A stretch of DNA of 64,000 nucleotides from CAYNWT01 sp964485095 (GCA_964485095.1 CAZAIB010000008.1:29820-93819); one strand, 5' to 3'; positions 17,689 through 26,713 are shown, numbered from the stretch's first letter. The notes: a model not told the origin generated them from the letters alone. Numbers and translations: made by a program.

Positions 17689-18771
17689 ATGTCTAAGTCA
17701 TTTAACGAAACACAGTTTCGGCCGGCCAATCGCCGTAGCGGAACTTTTGTCGCCGGAACCATACTGGCTGTTGTTGTCGCTGGAATCGCGTGGCAGGTAG
17801 GCCGAACGAATCCGGCGAATGGCCAGGAAACCCGTGCATCCGCACAAACACAGGGTCAGTCAAACCCGAATGACAAAGTGCTGGCTCGAGTCAACGGAAA
17901 GTCCGTGACCTACGAAGCTGTCGCATCTGAATGCATGGACCGCTATGGAGTGGAAGTGCTTGAAAACGTGATCAATCGCGTTCTCATCCAACAGGCATGT
18001 GCCAACAAGGGAGTCACCATTACAGAAGCCGAAGTGACCCAGGAGATCGTGCGGATCTCGAAGCGATTCGGCCTTGATGTGAAGACCTGGTACAAAATGC
18101 TCCAGGCCGAACGGGGCCTAAGCCAACTTCAGTATCAACGAGATGTAATCTGGCCAATGCTGGCACTCAAGAAGCTGGCCGGCAAGCAGGTCAACATTAC
18201 TCAGGAAATGATGCAGCAGGCGTACTACGACGCTTACGGCCCAAAAGCCAAGTGTAAAATGATCATGCTCGACAACCGCCGTCGCGCTACGGAAGTCTGG
18301 GACGAAGTCAAACGTCGCCCGGAAGAGTTCGGTCGCCTGGCCCAGGAACATTCAGTGGAACCAAACAGTCGCTCACTTGGTGGAGCGGTTCCTCCAATCC
18401 GACGCTACACAGGTGCCCACGAAAAAGTCCGTCTGGCCGCGTTCAAAATGCGAACACCTGGCGAGATCTCACCGATCATCGAAGTCGGGCTTAACAGTTA
18501 CGTCATCATGAAGTTCGAAGGCTTCACCGAGAAGGTGGAACACGATCCGAACGATGTGAAGGCTCAACTGCACGAAGACCTGATGGAGCAGGAAGTTCAG
18601 AAACTCGTTGCTGAGACCTTCCAGACCATTCGTGATACGGCTCAGATCCAGAACAGAATCACCGGAGAATCAACAACCCGGCGGAACCCTGTCAGTGCGA
18701 CCAACCCGCCCACCCCGGGCAACGTTCGTCAGACAGGCTACCAGCCACCTGGTGCCCAACCGCGTCGCTAA
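17689..18771 (+). CDS. Parvulin-type peptidyl-prolyl cis-trans isomerase (SurA/PrsA-like)
   Basis: Predicted membrane-anchored periplasmic foldase of 360 residues. After a short basic N-terminus there is a signal-anchor (GTFVAGTILAVVVAGIAWQVG), then a SurA-N-like helical region with the usual opening VLARVNGKSVTYEAV. A parvulin domain follows, roughly residues 180-280, containing EEFGRLAQEHSVEPNSRSLGGAVPPI and ending VIMKFEGF. The C-terminal tail is Pro/Arg-rich and disordered. Parvulins catalyse prolyl isomerisation and assist folding of exported proteins. ATG 17689 is preferred over an upstream in-frame start at 17635: the extra 18 residues are unlike a signal peptide, and GGAG precedes 17689. 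It is a single gene with its own promoter-like site and terminator. Confidence 0.8.
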   Translation: MSKSFNETQFRPANRRSGTFVAGTILAVVVAGIAWQVGRTNPANGQETRASAQTQGQSNPNDKVLARVNGKSVTYEAVASECMDRYGVEVLENVINRVLIQQACANKGVTITEAEVTQEIVRISKRFGLDVKTWYKMLQAERGLSQLQYQRDVIWPMLALKKLAGKQVNITQEMMQQAYYDAYGPKAKCKMIMLDNRRRATEVWDEVKRRPEEFGRLAQEHSVEPNSRSLGGAVPPIRRYTGAHEKVRLAAFKMRTPGEISPIIEVGLNSYVIMKFEGFTEKVEHDPNDVKAQLHEDLMEQEVQKLVAETFQTIRDTAQIQNRITGESTTRRNPVSATNPPTPGNVRQTGYQPPGAQPRR

Positions 18772-18822
18772 GCTGTCACAGTGATAGCAGCGATGCATTG
18801 AATCGCGTTTGCTCCGCGAACG

Positions 18823-18866
18823 AACCCCCACTCCGCAACTATGTTGGCGGGGCGGGGGTTTTCTTT
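18823..18866 (+). terminator. Rho-independent terminator after the parvulin gene
   Basis: Stem AACCCCC-A-CTCCGC (18823-18836) pairs with GCGGGGC-GGGGGTT (18847-18860), 14 positions with one mismatch, around a 10-base loop. It is followed by TTTTCTTTGTTT. It lies about 50 bases after the stop. Confidence 0.75.
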
Positions 18867-18910
18867 GTTTACCGGCTCGGGCTCGAAACCGCAAAGCGGG
18901 AACACCAAAC

Positions 18911-18944
18911 AAAAAGAACCCCGACAGCAATCGCCATCGGAGTT
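18911..18944 (-). terminator. Rho-independent terminator of the TIM-barrel gene
   Basis: Read on the minus strand: AACTCCGA and TCGGGGTT form an eight-pair stem (one T-G pair) around a 12-base loop, followed by CTTTTTG. It lies about 27 bases past the stop at 18971. With the plus-strand terminator at 18823 it insulates two convergent genes. Confidence 0.7.
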
Positions 18945-18970
18945 CATCGTTTGCAAGTCAGCACGGGTCG

Positions 18971-19909
18971 CTACGAGAGCTGTTCGCGAACACGTTCCAG
19001 CAACTTCTTGGTCGCCATGATGCCAGCGGCAGCATCAATTTTGTGGCCTTCGTATTCAATGCCGACGTAACCTTTGTAGCCAGCAGCCAACACGATTTTC
19101 ATCATGCGAAGGTAATCGGTGGCAGTCTCGTTGCCTTTGTCGTCGAAGTCATTTGACTTCGCACTGACCGCCTTGGCGTGTGGCATGAGCTCCAGAACAC
19201 CCTTGTATCTGTTGTACATTTCCCCCTGTGCAACTCGGAAGTTGCCGAAGTCGGGCAGAGTTCCACAGCGCTCGTGATCGACTTTTTCAATCACGCTGGC
19301 CAGCCACGCTCCGTTGGAAGACAGACCGCCGTGGTTCTCAACAATCACGTTCAGCCCGTGTGGAGCAGCGAATTCAGTCAGAGCACGCAGGCCATCGGCC
19401 GCGCGGTGAATCTGATCTTCGTAGCTACCCCCACTACCCGCATTGACGCGGACCGAATGGCAGCCGAGTTCCTTAGCGGCTTCGACCCACTTGAAGTGGT
19501 TCTCAACTGCCATCGCTCGCTTCTTCAGGTTGGGATCACCCAGCCGACCTTCACCATCGACCATGATCAACAACGACTTCACACCTTCGTCCGCCGCCCG
19601 CTTCTTCATGTCAGCGATGTAGGACTTGTCCTTCGCCTTGTCCTTGAAGAACTGGTTTACGTACTCGATCGCATTGATGCCGAACTCCTGCTTCGCAGTC
19701 TTAGCAAAGTCCAGGTTGTCCAGCTTCTTGCCCTTGAACATCTTGCGGCCGAAGAACTCTTTATTCAGCGACCACTGGGCCAGAGAGATATCAAACAGCT
19801 TGTCCTGCGGCGGTGTCGGGCCGGCAAGAACTGGTGATGCCAGAGTGGCCGCGGCGGCGAGTCCGGCTGTTGTGCCAATGAAGCTGCGTCGAGTTTGTTG
19901 GGGATCCAT
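18971..19909 (-). CDS. Sugar phosphate isomerase/epimerase family TIM-barrel protein, Tat-exported
   Basis: A xylose-isomerase-like TIM barrel (AP endonuclease 2 superfamily), 312 residues. The N-terminus has a twin-arginine signal (TRRSFIGTTAGLAAAATLASP), so it is probably exported folded. Barrel features include GINAIEYVNQFF, SLLIMVDGEGRLGD, KELGCHSVRVNAGSGG, LNVIVENHGGLSSNG, GTLPDFGNF and YVGIEYEGH. The Glu, His and Asp residues in VENHGG, PDFGNF and EYEGH are plausible metal ligands by analogy with this superfamily. Many planctomycete paralogues have unknown sugar substrates, so no specific reaction is assigned. ATG 19909 is preferred over TTG 19912, with an AAAGG upstream. Confidence 0.8.
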   Translation of the reverse strand: MDPQQTRRSFIGTTAGLAAAATLASPVLAGPTPPQDKLFDISLAQWSLNKEFFGRKMFKGKKLDNLDFAKTAKQEFGINAIEYVNQFFKDKAKDKSYIADMKKRAADEGVKSLLIMVDGEGRLGDPNLKKRAMAVENHFKWVEAAKELGCHSVRVNAGSGGSYEDQIHRAADGLRALTEFAAPHGLNVIVENHGGLSSNGAWLASVIEKVDHERCGTLPDFGNFRVAQGEMYNRYKGVLELMPHAKAVSAKSNDFDDKGNETATDYLRMMKIVLAAGYKGYVGIEYEGHKIDAAAGIMATKKLLERVREQLS

Positions 19910-20081
19910 CAATAAGCCTTTACGGTGATTCGTGAGCTAAGCCTTGCCTGAACCGATGATTTTACCGCCGCAACAGCCGGGAAACAAACGCCCGGTCTAT
20001 GCATCTTGCCGCCATTTTCGCTTTGGATGTACAGTTCCGAACAGCTCGCACCTCACTTACCCCTGACACAGCCTCCTCCCG

Positions 20082-20855
20082 ATGACCGATCCCGAACAGG
20101 TCGACATCCCCGACGACGGCGATTTAGAAGCCGCATACATGCGCGCGTTAAGCGCGTTGGAGCACGCTGAAGATGCGTTCCATGAAGTCATTCAGGAGAC
20201 AGCTGCAGACCTAAGCGATGTTGCAGAGCTAACCAACGACACAGAAGACGTGTCAGCGGTATCCGTCGGTGAGAACCTGGACGCCGTTTCAGAACGCGAA
20301 CCGGTCGACATCGAACCGCAACCCGACGGCGAACACCATGTCTCACCGCTCCAAATCATCGAGAGCGCGCTGTTCGTGGGCGGGAAGCCGCTGACGACCA
20401 AGAACCTGCGAACCCTGTTCCGCGGCGACGTGACAACTGACGATCTGGTCGAACTCATCGACCAGCTGAACCAACTGTACGCATCTGAGAATCGCCCGTA
20501 CGAAGTTCAGTTGTTGGAAGGCGGCTACGTCCTGCAACTACGAGAAGAACACCAGGCCTTGCGGCGAAAGGTGTTCGGCCTGGGCCCCAAAGAAGTAAAG
20601 CTGACTCAGGACGCGTTGGAGGTTCTTTCACTGGTCGCCTACCACCAGCCGATCACAAAGAATGAGGTCGAAGATCTCGGCAAGGACAAGCCCAACGGAA
20701 CACTCCGGCACCTGCTCCGCCGTGAACTCATTCAGATCGAACGTTCCGAAGAGAACTCGGAAGTCCGCTACCGCACCACAGACCGCTTCCTGCAACTACT
20801 GGCAATCCGAGATCTCGACGACCTGCCGCGATCCGAAGCGTTGACATTCAAGTAG
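20082..20855 (+). CDS. scpB: Segregation and condensation protein B
   Basis: ScpB, the winged-helix kleisin-associated subunit that acts with ScpA and SMC in chromosome condensation. The acidic N-terminal extension (residues 1-85) is followed by LQIIESALFVGGKPLTTKNL, GGYVLQLREEH, LTQDALEVLSLVAYHQPITKNEVEDL and YRTTDRFLQLLAIRDLDDLP, all typical ScpB blocks forming two winged-helix domains (about 86-160 and 165-240). At 257 residues it is longer than most ScpB because of the acidic leader. The usual xRG in the second domain is replaced by DKPNGTLRHLL. No scpA is adjacent here. It runs convergent with the aminotransferase gene, with only 19 bases between stops. Confidence 0.9.
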   Translation: MTDPEQVDIPDDGDLEAAYMRALSALEHAEDAFHEVIQETAADLSDVAELTNDTEDVSAVSVGENLDAVSEREPVDIEPQPDGEHHVSPLQIIESALFVGGKPLTTKNLRTLFRGDVTTDDLVELIDQLNQLYASENRPYEVQLLEGGYVLQLREEHQALRRKVFGLGPKEVKLTQDALEVLSLVAYHQPITKNEVEDLGKDKPNGTLRHLLRRELIQIERSEENSEVRYRTTDRFLQLLAIRDLDDLPRSEALTFK

Positions 20856-20874
20856 CAGCAACCGCCGGCGAGTC

Positions 20875-22050
20875 TCAACTGCCGTACGTTGCACTCGCCG
20901 CAGCAACACCAGCGCCCGCTGACAGACCAATTCCCTGGTCCAGCAAACAACGCTCCAGCGCCGCTAGGAACAGCAGCACATTCGACGACGTGCTGGCTTC
21001 GCCCATCAATCCAATGCGCCAGGTCTTGCCGGCCATCGGACCAAGTCCGCCACCAATTTCGATATTGAACTCATTCAGCAAACGACTCCGAACGGCTTTG
21101 TCGTCGGCTCCTTCCGGAATCAGAACCGAATTCAACATCGGCAGACGAATTCCTTCGGCAACCGAGTACTCAATGCCAATCGCAGCCAGTCCTGCCTTCA
21201 GGGCTTCGTGGTTCTTCTGGTGTCTTGCGAACCGAGTTTCCAGACCTTCGTCGAGAACAATCCGTAGCGCCTCGTGCAGTCCGTAGTTGCTGTTAATCGG
21301 CGCGGTGTGGTGATAGGCCCGGTTGTTGCCCCAGTAGTTGCGGAGCATGCTGATGTCCAGGTACCAACTGCTCACCTTGGCTTTGCGAGCGTCCATGGCT
21401 TCCAAAGCTCGCGGACCGAATGTGACGGGAGCCAGTCCGGGAGGAGCCCCGAGGCATTTTTGAGTTCCGCTATACGCGGCGTCGATGCCCCACTTATCGA
21501 TTTCGACGGGCCGTCCGCCAAGTGAAGTCACACAGTCAACCAGTAACAAGGCTCCGGCATCGTGGACAATTTTGGAGATCTCTTCCAAAGGCTGGCACGC
21601 TCCCGTAGACGTTTCGGCATGGACGATGCCAACGACTTTCGGTTTTACCTGATCAACCGCCTTCGCCAATTCTTCGGCGGTAAAGACTTCACCGAACGGG
21701 CGTTCCAGCAAAGTCACTTCCGCCCCGGCGCGCTCTGCGACATCTGCCATCCGCCCGCCGAAGACACCGTTCTTACACGCGATCATCTTGTCGCCCGGTT
21801 CGACCAGGTTCACCACACAGGCTTCCATTCCAGCGCTGCCGGTTCCGCTGATGGCCATGGTCATTTCGTTGGTCGTGCAAAACACGTCGCGCAACATACT
21901 TTGGACTTCGTCCATGACCTGCAGAAAATATGGATCCAGGTGACCGACGGTCGGAGCCGCCATCGCCGACAGCACACTGGGGTGAATGTCGCTGGGGCCG
22001 GGGCCCATAAGAATCCGGACGGGCGGGTTGATTGGGGCAATGCTGCTCAT
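20875..22050 (-). CDS. Alanine-glyoxylate / serine-glyoxylate-type aminotransferase (class V)
   Basis: A PLP-dependent class V aminotransferase of the AGXT family, 391 residues, expected to transfer the amino group of alanine or serine to glyoxylate. Visible hallmarks are the N-terminal LMGPGPSDIHPSVL, the cofactor region GTGSAGMEACVVNL, HAETSTGACQPL, LLVDCVTSLGG (the Asp that contacts the PLP pyridine), SGTQKCLGAPPGLAP with Lys198 as Schiff-base lysine, and the C-terminal GGGLGPMAGKTWRIGLMGE. Length and motifs match active enzymes. The C-terminal tail is Ala/Gly-rich. The hydrolase gene lies 33 bases upstream on the same strand, so the two may form an operon. Confidence 0.9.
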   Translation of the reverse strand: MSSIAPINPPVRILMGPGPSDIHPSVLSAMAAPTVGHLDPYFLQVMDEVQSMLRDVFCTTNEMTMAISGTGSAGMEACVVNLVEPGDKMIACKNGVFGGRMADVAERAGAEVTLLERPFGEVFTAEELAKAVDQVKPKVVGIVHAETSTGACQPLEEISKIVHDAGALLLVDCVTSLGGRPVEIDKWGIDAAYSGTQKCLGAPPGLAPVTFGPRALEAMDARKAKVSSWYLDISMLRNYWGNNRAYHHTAPINSNYGLHEALRIVLDEGLETRFARHQKNHEALKAGLAAIGIEYSVAEGIRLPMLNSVLIPEGADDKAVRSRLLNEFNIEIGGGLGPMAGKTWRIGLMGEASTSSNVLLFLAALERCLLDQGIGLSAGAGVAAASATYGS

Positions 22051-22083
22051 TGTCTGCTTCCGTATTTGATCAGTTTGCGCGGA

Positions 22084-22674
22084 CTAAGAATTCAGGCGTT
22101 GGCCACGCTGCTGAATAAGTTTGCTGACTTGTTTGAACTCAGGAGCGGCGGCAGTTTCGCACAGTTCGAAGATCACAGTTTCCGTCGTCGTAATCGTCGC
22201 GCCGTGGTCTCGCATGCGTTGCAATGCCGTATCGCGGTCGAATGGGAACCGACTCCCAACGGCGTCCGCAGGAATGTGAACCGAAAAGCCTCGGCTCAGC
22301 AAATCCATAACCGTCTGCTGAACGCAAACGTGTGCCTCAATCCCAGCGATGACGACGTGCGGGCGCGATGTTCCATCAGGTTCCTCGATGGTCCAGTCAA
22401 GAACCTCAGCCGCGCTGAATCGAACTTTGTCCGGCCGCGTCGGGAGCCATTTGGTGAGTGCCGGAACAGTTTCCCCCAGACCCTTCGGGTAGTGTTCCGT
22501 CGCCATCGCCGGCACGTTCAGCAATTCCGCCGCGGTCAACAAGTCGGCACAGTTGGCAACGATGGCGTCGGCGTCGTGGATCGCAGGAACCAGTTTTTCC
22601 TGCACATCGATAATCAGTAACCGAGCCGTGCGTCGCGAGAGCAGCGCGGGGCTGCGGATGTAGTCTGGTTCCAT
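22084..22674 (-). CDS. Isochorismatase-family cysteine hydrolase
   Basis: A 196-residue isochorismatase-like hydrolase. The catalytic triad is visible: Asp23 in LLIIDVQEKL, Lys83 in PDKVRFSA and Cys117 in GIEAHVCVQQT, with the conserved HVC block. Length fits the YcaC/nicotinamidase-like small enzymes; substrate unknown. I place the start at ATG 22674 because AGGGAAG lies about seven bases upstream; an earlier in-frame ATG at 22743 would add 23 residues that look random. It is followed on the same strand by the aminotransferase, a likely co-transcribed pair. Confidence 0.85.
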   Translation of the reverse strand: MEPDYIRSPALLSRRTARLLIIDVQEKLVPAIHDADAIVANCADLLTAAELLNVPAMATEHYPKGLGETVPALTKWLPTRPDKVRFSAAEVLDWTIEEPDGTSRPHVVIAGIEAHVCVQQTVMDLLSRGFSVHIPADAVGSRFPFDRDTALQRMRDHGATITTTETVIFELCETAAAPEFKQVSKLIQQRGQRLNS

Positions 22675-22768
22675 CTGTACTTCCCTGAGAGTGCTGCCCG
22701 TACCGTATCGCGATACGGCGGCGTACTCAATCAGGTGCAGCATCCCGCGTCGTCTGAAATCCTACTCA

Positions 22769-22832
22769 GTTTAACCCGTGGCCAAAGGCCAGGCTGTTGC
22801 GTGACGACCTGGCCTCCGGCCACGGGTTAAAC
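22769..22832. repeat. Imperfect 25-bp inverted repeat (REP-like)
   Basis: Left arm begins GTTTAACCCGTGGCC (22769-22793). The right arm ends GGCCACGGGTTAAAC (22808-22832). 23 of 25 positions pair, around a 14-base loop. GGCC modules inside each arm could form subsidiary structure. It sits just upstream of the hydrolase gene and lacks a T-tract on either strand, so it is more REP-like than a terminator. Confidence 0.75.
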
Positions 22833-22939
22833 GAACCGGTCCAAACGGAAAGCCCCATCAGCGATAGCGCCTCTATCCCGGCGAACTCCCCTCCCAAAAG
22901 CGTCGCAGACCCAAACCGCCGAATGGCGGGGCGGGAAAG

Positions 22940-22992
22940 GTCAACGCACGCTTGCGGGTCCGTGCTGAAGAGAGTTGCTAGCGTGCGTTGAC
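22940..22992. repeat. Inverted repeat GTCAACGCACGC ... GCGTGCGTTGAC
   Basis: Perfect 12-base arms (22940-22951 and 22981-22992), with partial similarity continuing inward (CTTGC versus CTAGC), around a 29-base loop. It lies 28 bases past the stop of the minus-strand gene at 23021, so it may act as a transcript end. It differs from the repeat at 22769. Confidence 0.65.
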
Positions 22993-23020
22993 AGTAATTT
23001 TCAGTTTGCCGAAGCGAGAC

Positions 23021-23470
23021 CTACCAGAGGTCTTCCAGCTTCAGAGAGTTGGTGTCCAGGTGCCGACCGTGTTCGTAGCGTTGCGGGGCTGAACCGAGGA
23101 TTCGGAGCCAAACCAACTGGCCCATGTACATGCCTTCGAAAGCGATGTGTGGACCGATTTGATCTTCCTTGCCTTTCGCCAGCGCCTGCCAGCCGACTTT
23201 TGGTGGTTCGTCAAACAGATCCATCACGTCGCCAATGTTGACGTCGAATCCGCAGGGAACGTTTCGACCGTCAAGACGGCCGCCGATAACCTGCGTCTGT
23301 GACGCGAACAAAGTGAGTTCGAACTCGTCACGAGCCTGATTGTGGTAGGAGTGGCAACCGATCGGTGACAGGATGTCGATGCCATGAATATGTTCAGCGG
23401 CAGCCGAGGCGAGGCTGTTTAGCCACGTCGGAACCTGAACTCCCCCCTCGAATACTATTTCTTCCATCAT
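23021..23470 (-). CDS. Conserved-looking hypothetical protein (149 aa)
   Basis: Not recognised. A soluble acidic 149-residue protein without signal peptide or membrane segment. It starts MMEEIVFEGGVQVPTWL and ends HGRHLDTNSLKLEDLW. It contains a HGIDILSPIGCHSYHNQ stretch rich in His and Cys, and ends each segment in ordinary-looking coding composition, so I accept it as a gene. Either of two adjacent ATGs (23470 or 23467) could start it. The next gene upstream is divergent at 23733. Confidence 0.6.
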   Translation of the reverse strand: MMEEIVFEGGVQVPTWLNSLASAAAEHIHGIDILSPIGCHSYHNQARDEFELTLFASQTQVIGGRLDGRNVPCGFDVNIGDVMDLFDEPPKVGWQALAKGKEDQIGPHIAFEGMYMGQLVWLRILGSAPQRYEHGRHLDTNSLKLEDLW

Positions 23471-23732
23471 ACTCGCTCACTGACGCGGTACTGCGTCGGC
23501 TCTACCTATCGATAGCACGGGAAATGTCGCCCCGTGCCGTTGTACTGTTGTTCTCACGCGGAATCAGTTGTTTTGAACTGCCGATGATCGCTTCGACCGA
23601 TCGTTCTCGTTCGAACTATTAATCGAAGCTAACGACCTGGTTCGGGCTCTGAACAGACATGACAGGGAAAACCCGTTCGACGGGAAGCGGATCGGTCATA
23701 CGACTGGTACAATCGGTCCCAGGAGACCACCC

Positions 23733-24938
23733 ATGACATCGATAGCCGTTCTGTTTCTGCTGAATGTGCCCGTTCAGAAAGTCGCTCCGATCAAGGAGCG
23801 ATCTGTCGACTATGTCAGCGTCCGAAACCAGCAGCCGTTGCTCGGAATTGTGCTGGAACACGGCGGCACCAAACCCGTCGTTGTCGCGGTTCAGCGAGCC
23901 TGGTTGAAGGCGAAGCAGCCCGAACAATACAAGCACTTTCGCGAACAGGAAGTCGAACGCGAACTGGCCCTGCGTAAGGTCCTGACCACGCGAATCGAAA
24001 CGTGGCTCAAAGAACGATCCGAAGACAAAGACCTTGTCCAGTACCTTCAAGACCAGCAGAAGAAGATCGAAACACTCGGCCGCGGAGCCAAAGAGCAAAC
24101 TACGCAGTTCATCATTTGCACACTGCCGGCCAAATCGATCCGCCGACTTCAACTGTCTGCAGGAGAACGCCGGAAACCGCTGTGGCTGGCGTATCGGGAA
24201 CGTCTGAAAGACATCGAGATTCGATCGGGCCAGAGTCTGGCCGAAGAGCTGAAAGAAAAAGCCGTCAAATTCCCCACAGGGCAAGTGGACCTGTCTGCCC
24301 GCATTCCGGCGCGTGGCGACAACGAACATCAATGGGCGGCCCGCCAAGCCATCATCGAACAGCTGTACCGCAAGCCTGTCAAAATGCTGGGCACACCCGA
24401 GACGGTATTCAGAGACAAAGATGACGGGCAACCAGCCAACGTCGAACAGATCCTGACAAAACTAATGACCAGCCGTATCGACTCGGTCATGAAAGAACTA
24501 CTGGCCGAACCAACAAGAGCCAAGCCGCGACCGGTAAAGCAACAGTGGTTCCAGCAGGCGGTAGCCGAAGCGAAAAAGACCGACTCGCGAGCGGCACACG
24601 TTACTTTGGTTCATCCAGACGCATCGATGAAGCAGGCTCTGGTCGAGGCGTATCTGATTGGCCGTATGCCGGACGGCAAATGGCGTGTCGTTTGGAAGAC
24701 CTCGCACAGCATCAAACCGGAGGACGACCCGGAACTCGAAGATCAGATCCGGGAAGACGAGCAAATCAAAGCCATCACAGACGCACTCGGCGGCCTTGGG
24801 CAGCAAGGAGCCATAGACAAGGCCATCCGTTTCGGCGCCGCCACAATGAAGGGCCAACGCGCGGTCGAAGATGCATACGTTAGGTGGCGAGACAAATTCT
24901 TCGACGACCTTACCACTCCCAACATCCGGCTCCCCTAG
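23733..24938 (+). CDS. Hypothetical protein, charged (401 aa)
   Basis: Not recognised. The N-terminus MTSIAVLFLLNVPVQK is only weakly hydrophobic and might be a short signal or a buried strand. The rest is soluble and highly charged, with helical, possibly coiled-coil regions (about residues 60-110: LKAKQPEQYKHFREQEVE, then QQKKIETL). The C-terminal half carries LVHPDASMKQALVEAYLIGRMPDGKWRVVWKTSH and ends ...FDDLTTPNIRLP. AGGAG stands about eight bases before ATG. An antisense 270-codon ORF over the same DNA is rejected. It is convergent with the diguanylate cyclase gene. Confidence 0.65.
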   Translation: MTSIAVLFLLNVPVQKVAPIKERSVDYVSVRNQQPLLGIVLEHGGTKPVVVAVQRAWLKAKQPEQYKHFREQEVERELALRKVLTTRIETWLKERSEDKDLVQYLQDQQKKIETLGRGAKEQTTQFIICTLPAKSIRRLQLSAGERRKPLWLAYRERLKDIEIRSGQSLAEELKEKAVKFPTGQVDLSARIPARGDNEHQWAARQAIIEQLYRKPVKMLGTPETVFRDKDDGQPANVEQILTKLMTSRIDSVMKELLAEPTRAKPRPVKQQWFQQAVAEAKKTDSRAAHVTLVHPDASMKQALVEAYLIGRMPDGKWRVVWKTSHSIKPEDDPELEDQIREDEQIKAITDALGGLGQQGAIDKAIRFGAATMKGQRAVEDAYVRWRDKFFDDLTTPNIRLP

Positions 24939-25020
24939 CCAGGATTACTCACGGCCCGTGGCTGCGCCAAAACGGCTCGGGGTCTATCTGCTAACGAGAT
25001 ACCGACCCACCAGCCGCTGG

Positions 25021-26391
25021 TTAAGGCTGTGCACTCTCCGCAGTAGCGGAGCCAGTTTCGGATAGCGTTTCCGAGACAGATGCTGAGAGGTCGCTAAACG
25101 TCGTTACCTGGTCTCGACCGGTTGTCTTCGAACGATACAAAGCCAGGTCCGCTCGCTCCAGAATCTTGTCAAAGTCATCGCCTTCAGCTGACTCGCTGAC
25201 ACCGAAACTGCATGTGAAGCCCAGTTTTCCAACTGTAAACTTCTTTCTAAGTCGCTCAGCCAGGTTAGCAGCCGCAGCCTCAGAGGCACCCGCGCAGATA
25301 ATCACGAACTCTTCACCACCCCACCTGGCAATGACATCGCGGCTGCGCAGTTCACGGGTGGCAGCTCGCGACAGTTCGCACAACACATCGTCCCCGTGGG
25401 CATGGCCGTGGGTGTCGTTGAGTTTCTTGAAGTGATCGATATCCAGAGTGATTACGGCGAATCGCTTTTTGTTCGATTCCCATTCGTCCATGAGATTGTC
25501 GATGGAATCGCGGACGCCACGGCGGTTGAATAGCCCAGTCAGCGGATCACGACATGCCATCTCGGACATCTCTTTCGACTGACTGGCCAGTTGATTATTG
25601 GCGAGCAGCAATTCCTGTTCGCTTTCGGCGCGGTCCGACAGTTCTTTACGAAGACACCAAACCCGGCCAAGCAGAACGACAAAGAACGTTCCCATCCATA
25701 TCGCTAGCAGCCACTTCATGAGTGTGGCTGACGCAACCCATTGACCAGCGACGTGTACGCCGGCGATTTCCAGAACACCATCTCCCTGACGGATCATCGT
25801 CACGAATTCAATAGAATCAATCTGATCGAACTTTGGCCGGGCCTGTTCGGCGGTGCGGTTGTATCGTCGCGACCACCAGGACGGCACATCGAAATCTTCT
25901 TTGCTAAGCGTCACCGACGAAGCGTCGTCACTGACGCACAGCAGGCTCTCGTTGTACTTACAACTGGTGAAATCGTCTGGCCGACTACAGTCTTCGTAGT
26001 TCCGAAAATGACACAGGAAGGCTGTTTCGTCACCGGTGTGACGAAACGCTACTGTCAGAGTTTCAGCCCACGACAAGTCCAGTTTCTGGCCGTCGGTTCG
26101 CCTAAGAATGAGAACGTTATACGGGCTGTGAAACGAGTCGGCGATGCGGTATTCCATTCGGAACACACTTGGGAGTTCTTCACAGGTCCCAACGGATGTA
26201 CCACCGTTATCGCGATCATCCGCAACGTTGACGTGCCAGTCTGCGCCGGGAGCAATGGTGAGTTCTCGGGAGCAGTTGTTGTTGATCGTGAAAGCCGCGA
26301 GGCTCATCACGAGCAAAAACGCTATTAGCAATTCCAGCCTTGGCAATTTTGGCATGAGATTCAACCGGGCCCGGAGGGTTCCTGATTTCAC
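25021..26391 (-). CDS. Membrane-anchored diguanylate cyclase (GGDEF)
   Basis: Makes c-di-GMP from two GTP. Two membrane helices (about residues 20-37 and 225-245) bracket an extracytoplasmic sensor region of roughly 185 residues of unknown type, rich in Trp and Cys. A short coiled linker leads to the GGDEF domain, opening with DPLTGLFNRRG. The active-site loop is GGEEF at 358-362. The inhibitory I-site RSRD (349-352) is present five residues before it, so product feedback is expected. LDIDHFKKLNDTHGHAHGDD provides the metal and nucleotide residues. The C-terminal tail is Ser/Thr/Glu-rich. No EAL or receiver domain is present. An internal ATG at 26355 is an alternative start. Confidence 0.9.
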   Translation of the reverse strand: MKSGTLRARLNLMPKLPRLELLIAFLLVMSLAAFTINNNCSRELTIAPGADWHVNVADDRDNGGTSVGTCEELPSVFRMEYRIADSFHSPYNVLILRRTDGQKLDLSWAETLTVAFRHTGDETAFLCHFRNYEDCSRPDDFTSCKYNESLLCVSDDASSVTLSKEDFDVPSWWSRRYNRTAEQARPKFDQIDSIEFVTMIRQGDGVLEIAGVHVAGQWVASATLMKWLLAIWMGTFFVVLLGRVWCLRKELSDRAESEQELLLANNQLASQSKEMSEMACRDPLTGLFNRRGVRDSIDNLMDEWESNKKRFAVITLDIDHFKKLNDTHGHAHGDDVLCELSRAATRELRSRDVIARWGGEEFVIICAGASEAAAANLAERLRKKFTVGKLGFTCSFGVSESAEGDDFDKILERADLALYRSKTTGRDQVTTFSDLSASVSETLSETGSATAESAQP

Positions 26392-26713
26392 TGTCCGAAC
26401 AAGTAGAAGTCTCCTTAGGACCTCTCGGACACTGAACGCTAGCTTGCCCCCGGAACCCTGGCTCTGGAAAACGCGCGGGTTGGTCGCTCTCGGCAGGTCT
26501 CATAACCCGCACCTGCGTACTACGTGTCACCGGATGCGCTACCGATATACACCGCGGTAGGCCGACTGTACCGGACAATCGGGTCATACTGACTACCGTG
26601 TACAGTGAGCCAGCCGGAGTCCAACGCGGTCCCCGGACGGGTAAACAAGACAAGAGCCACAGATGGGCAGCCCTAATTGTGATAGGGGTTGGACCCGTGG
26701 CCTGAATACATTC
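26392..26713. other. Intergenic region between hslU and the diguanylate cyclase gene
   Basis: About 320 bases between two minus-strand genes. It should hold the end of the hslVU transcript and the promoter of the cyclase gene. I see no recognisable hairpin with a T-tract or clear promoter; the overlapping minus-strand ORF is out of frame with any known protein. Confidence 0.4.

Noticed and set aside
21562..22620. 352-codon plus-strand ORF
   Set aside because: Runs antisense across two well-identified minus-strand genes (aminotransferase and hydrolase).
23619..24431. 270-codon minus-strand ORF overlapping the hypothetical protein at 23733
   Set aside because: Phe/Leu/Gln-rich, as expected for the reverse of a Glu/Lys/Arg-rich gene; the plus-strand frame has an AGGAG site and ordinary composition.
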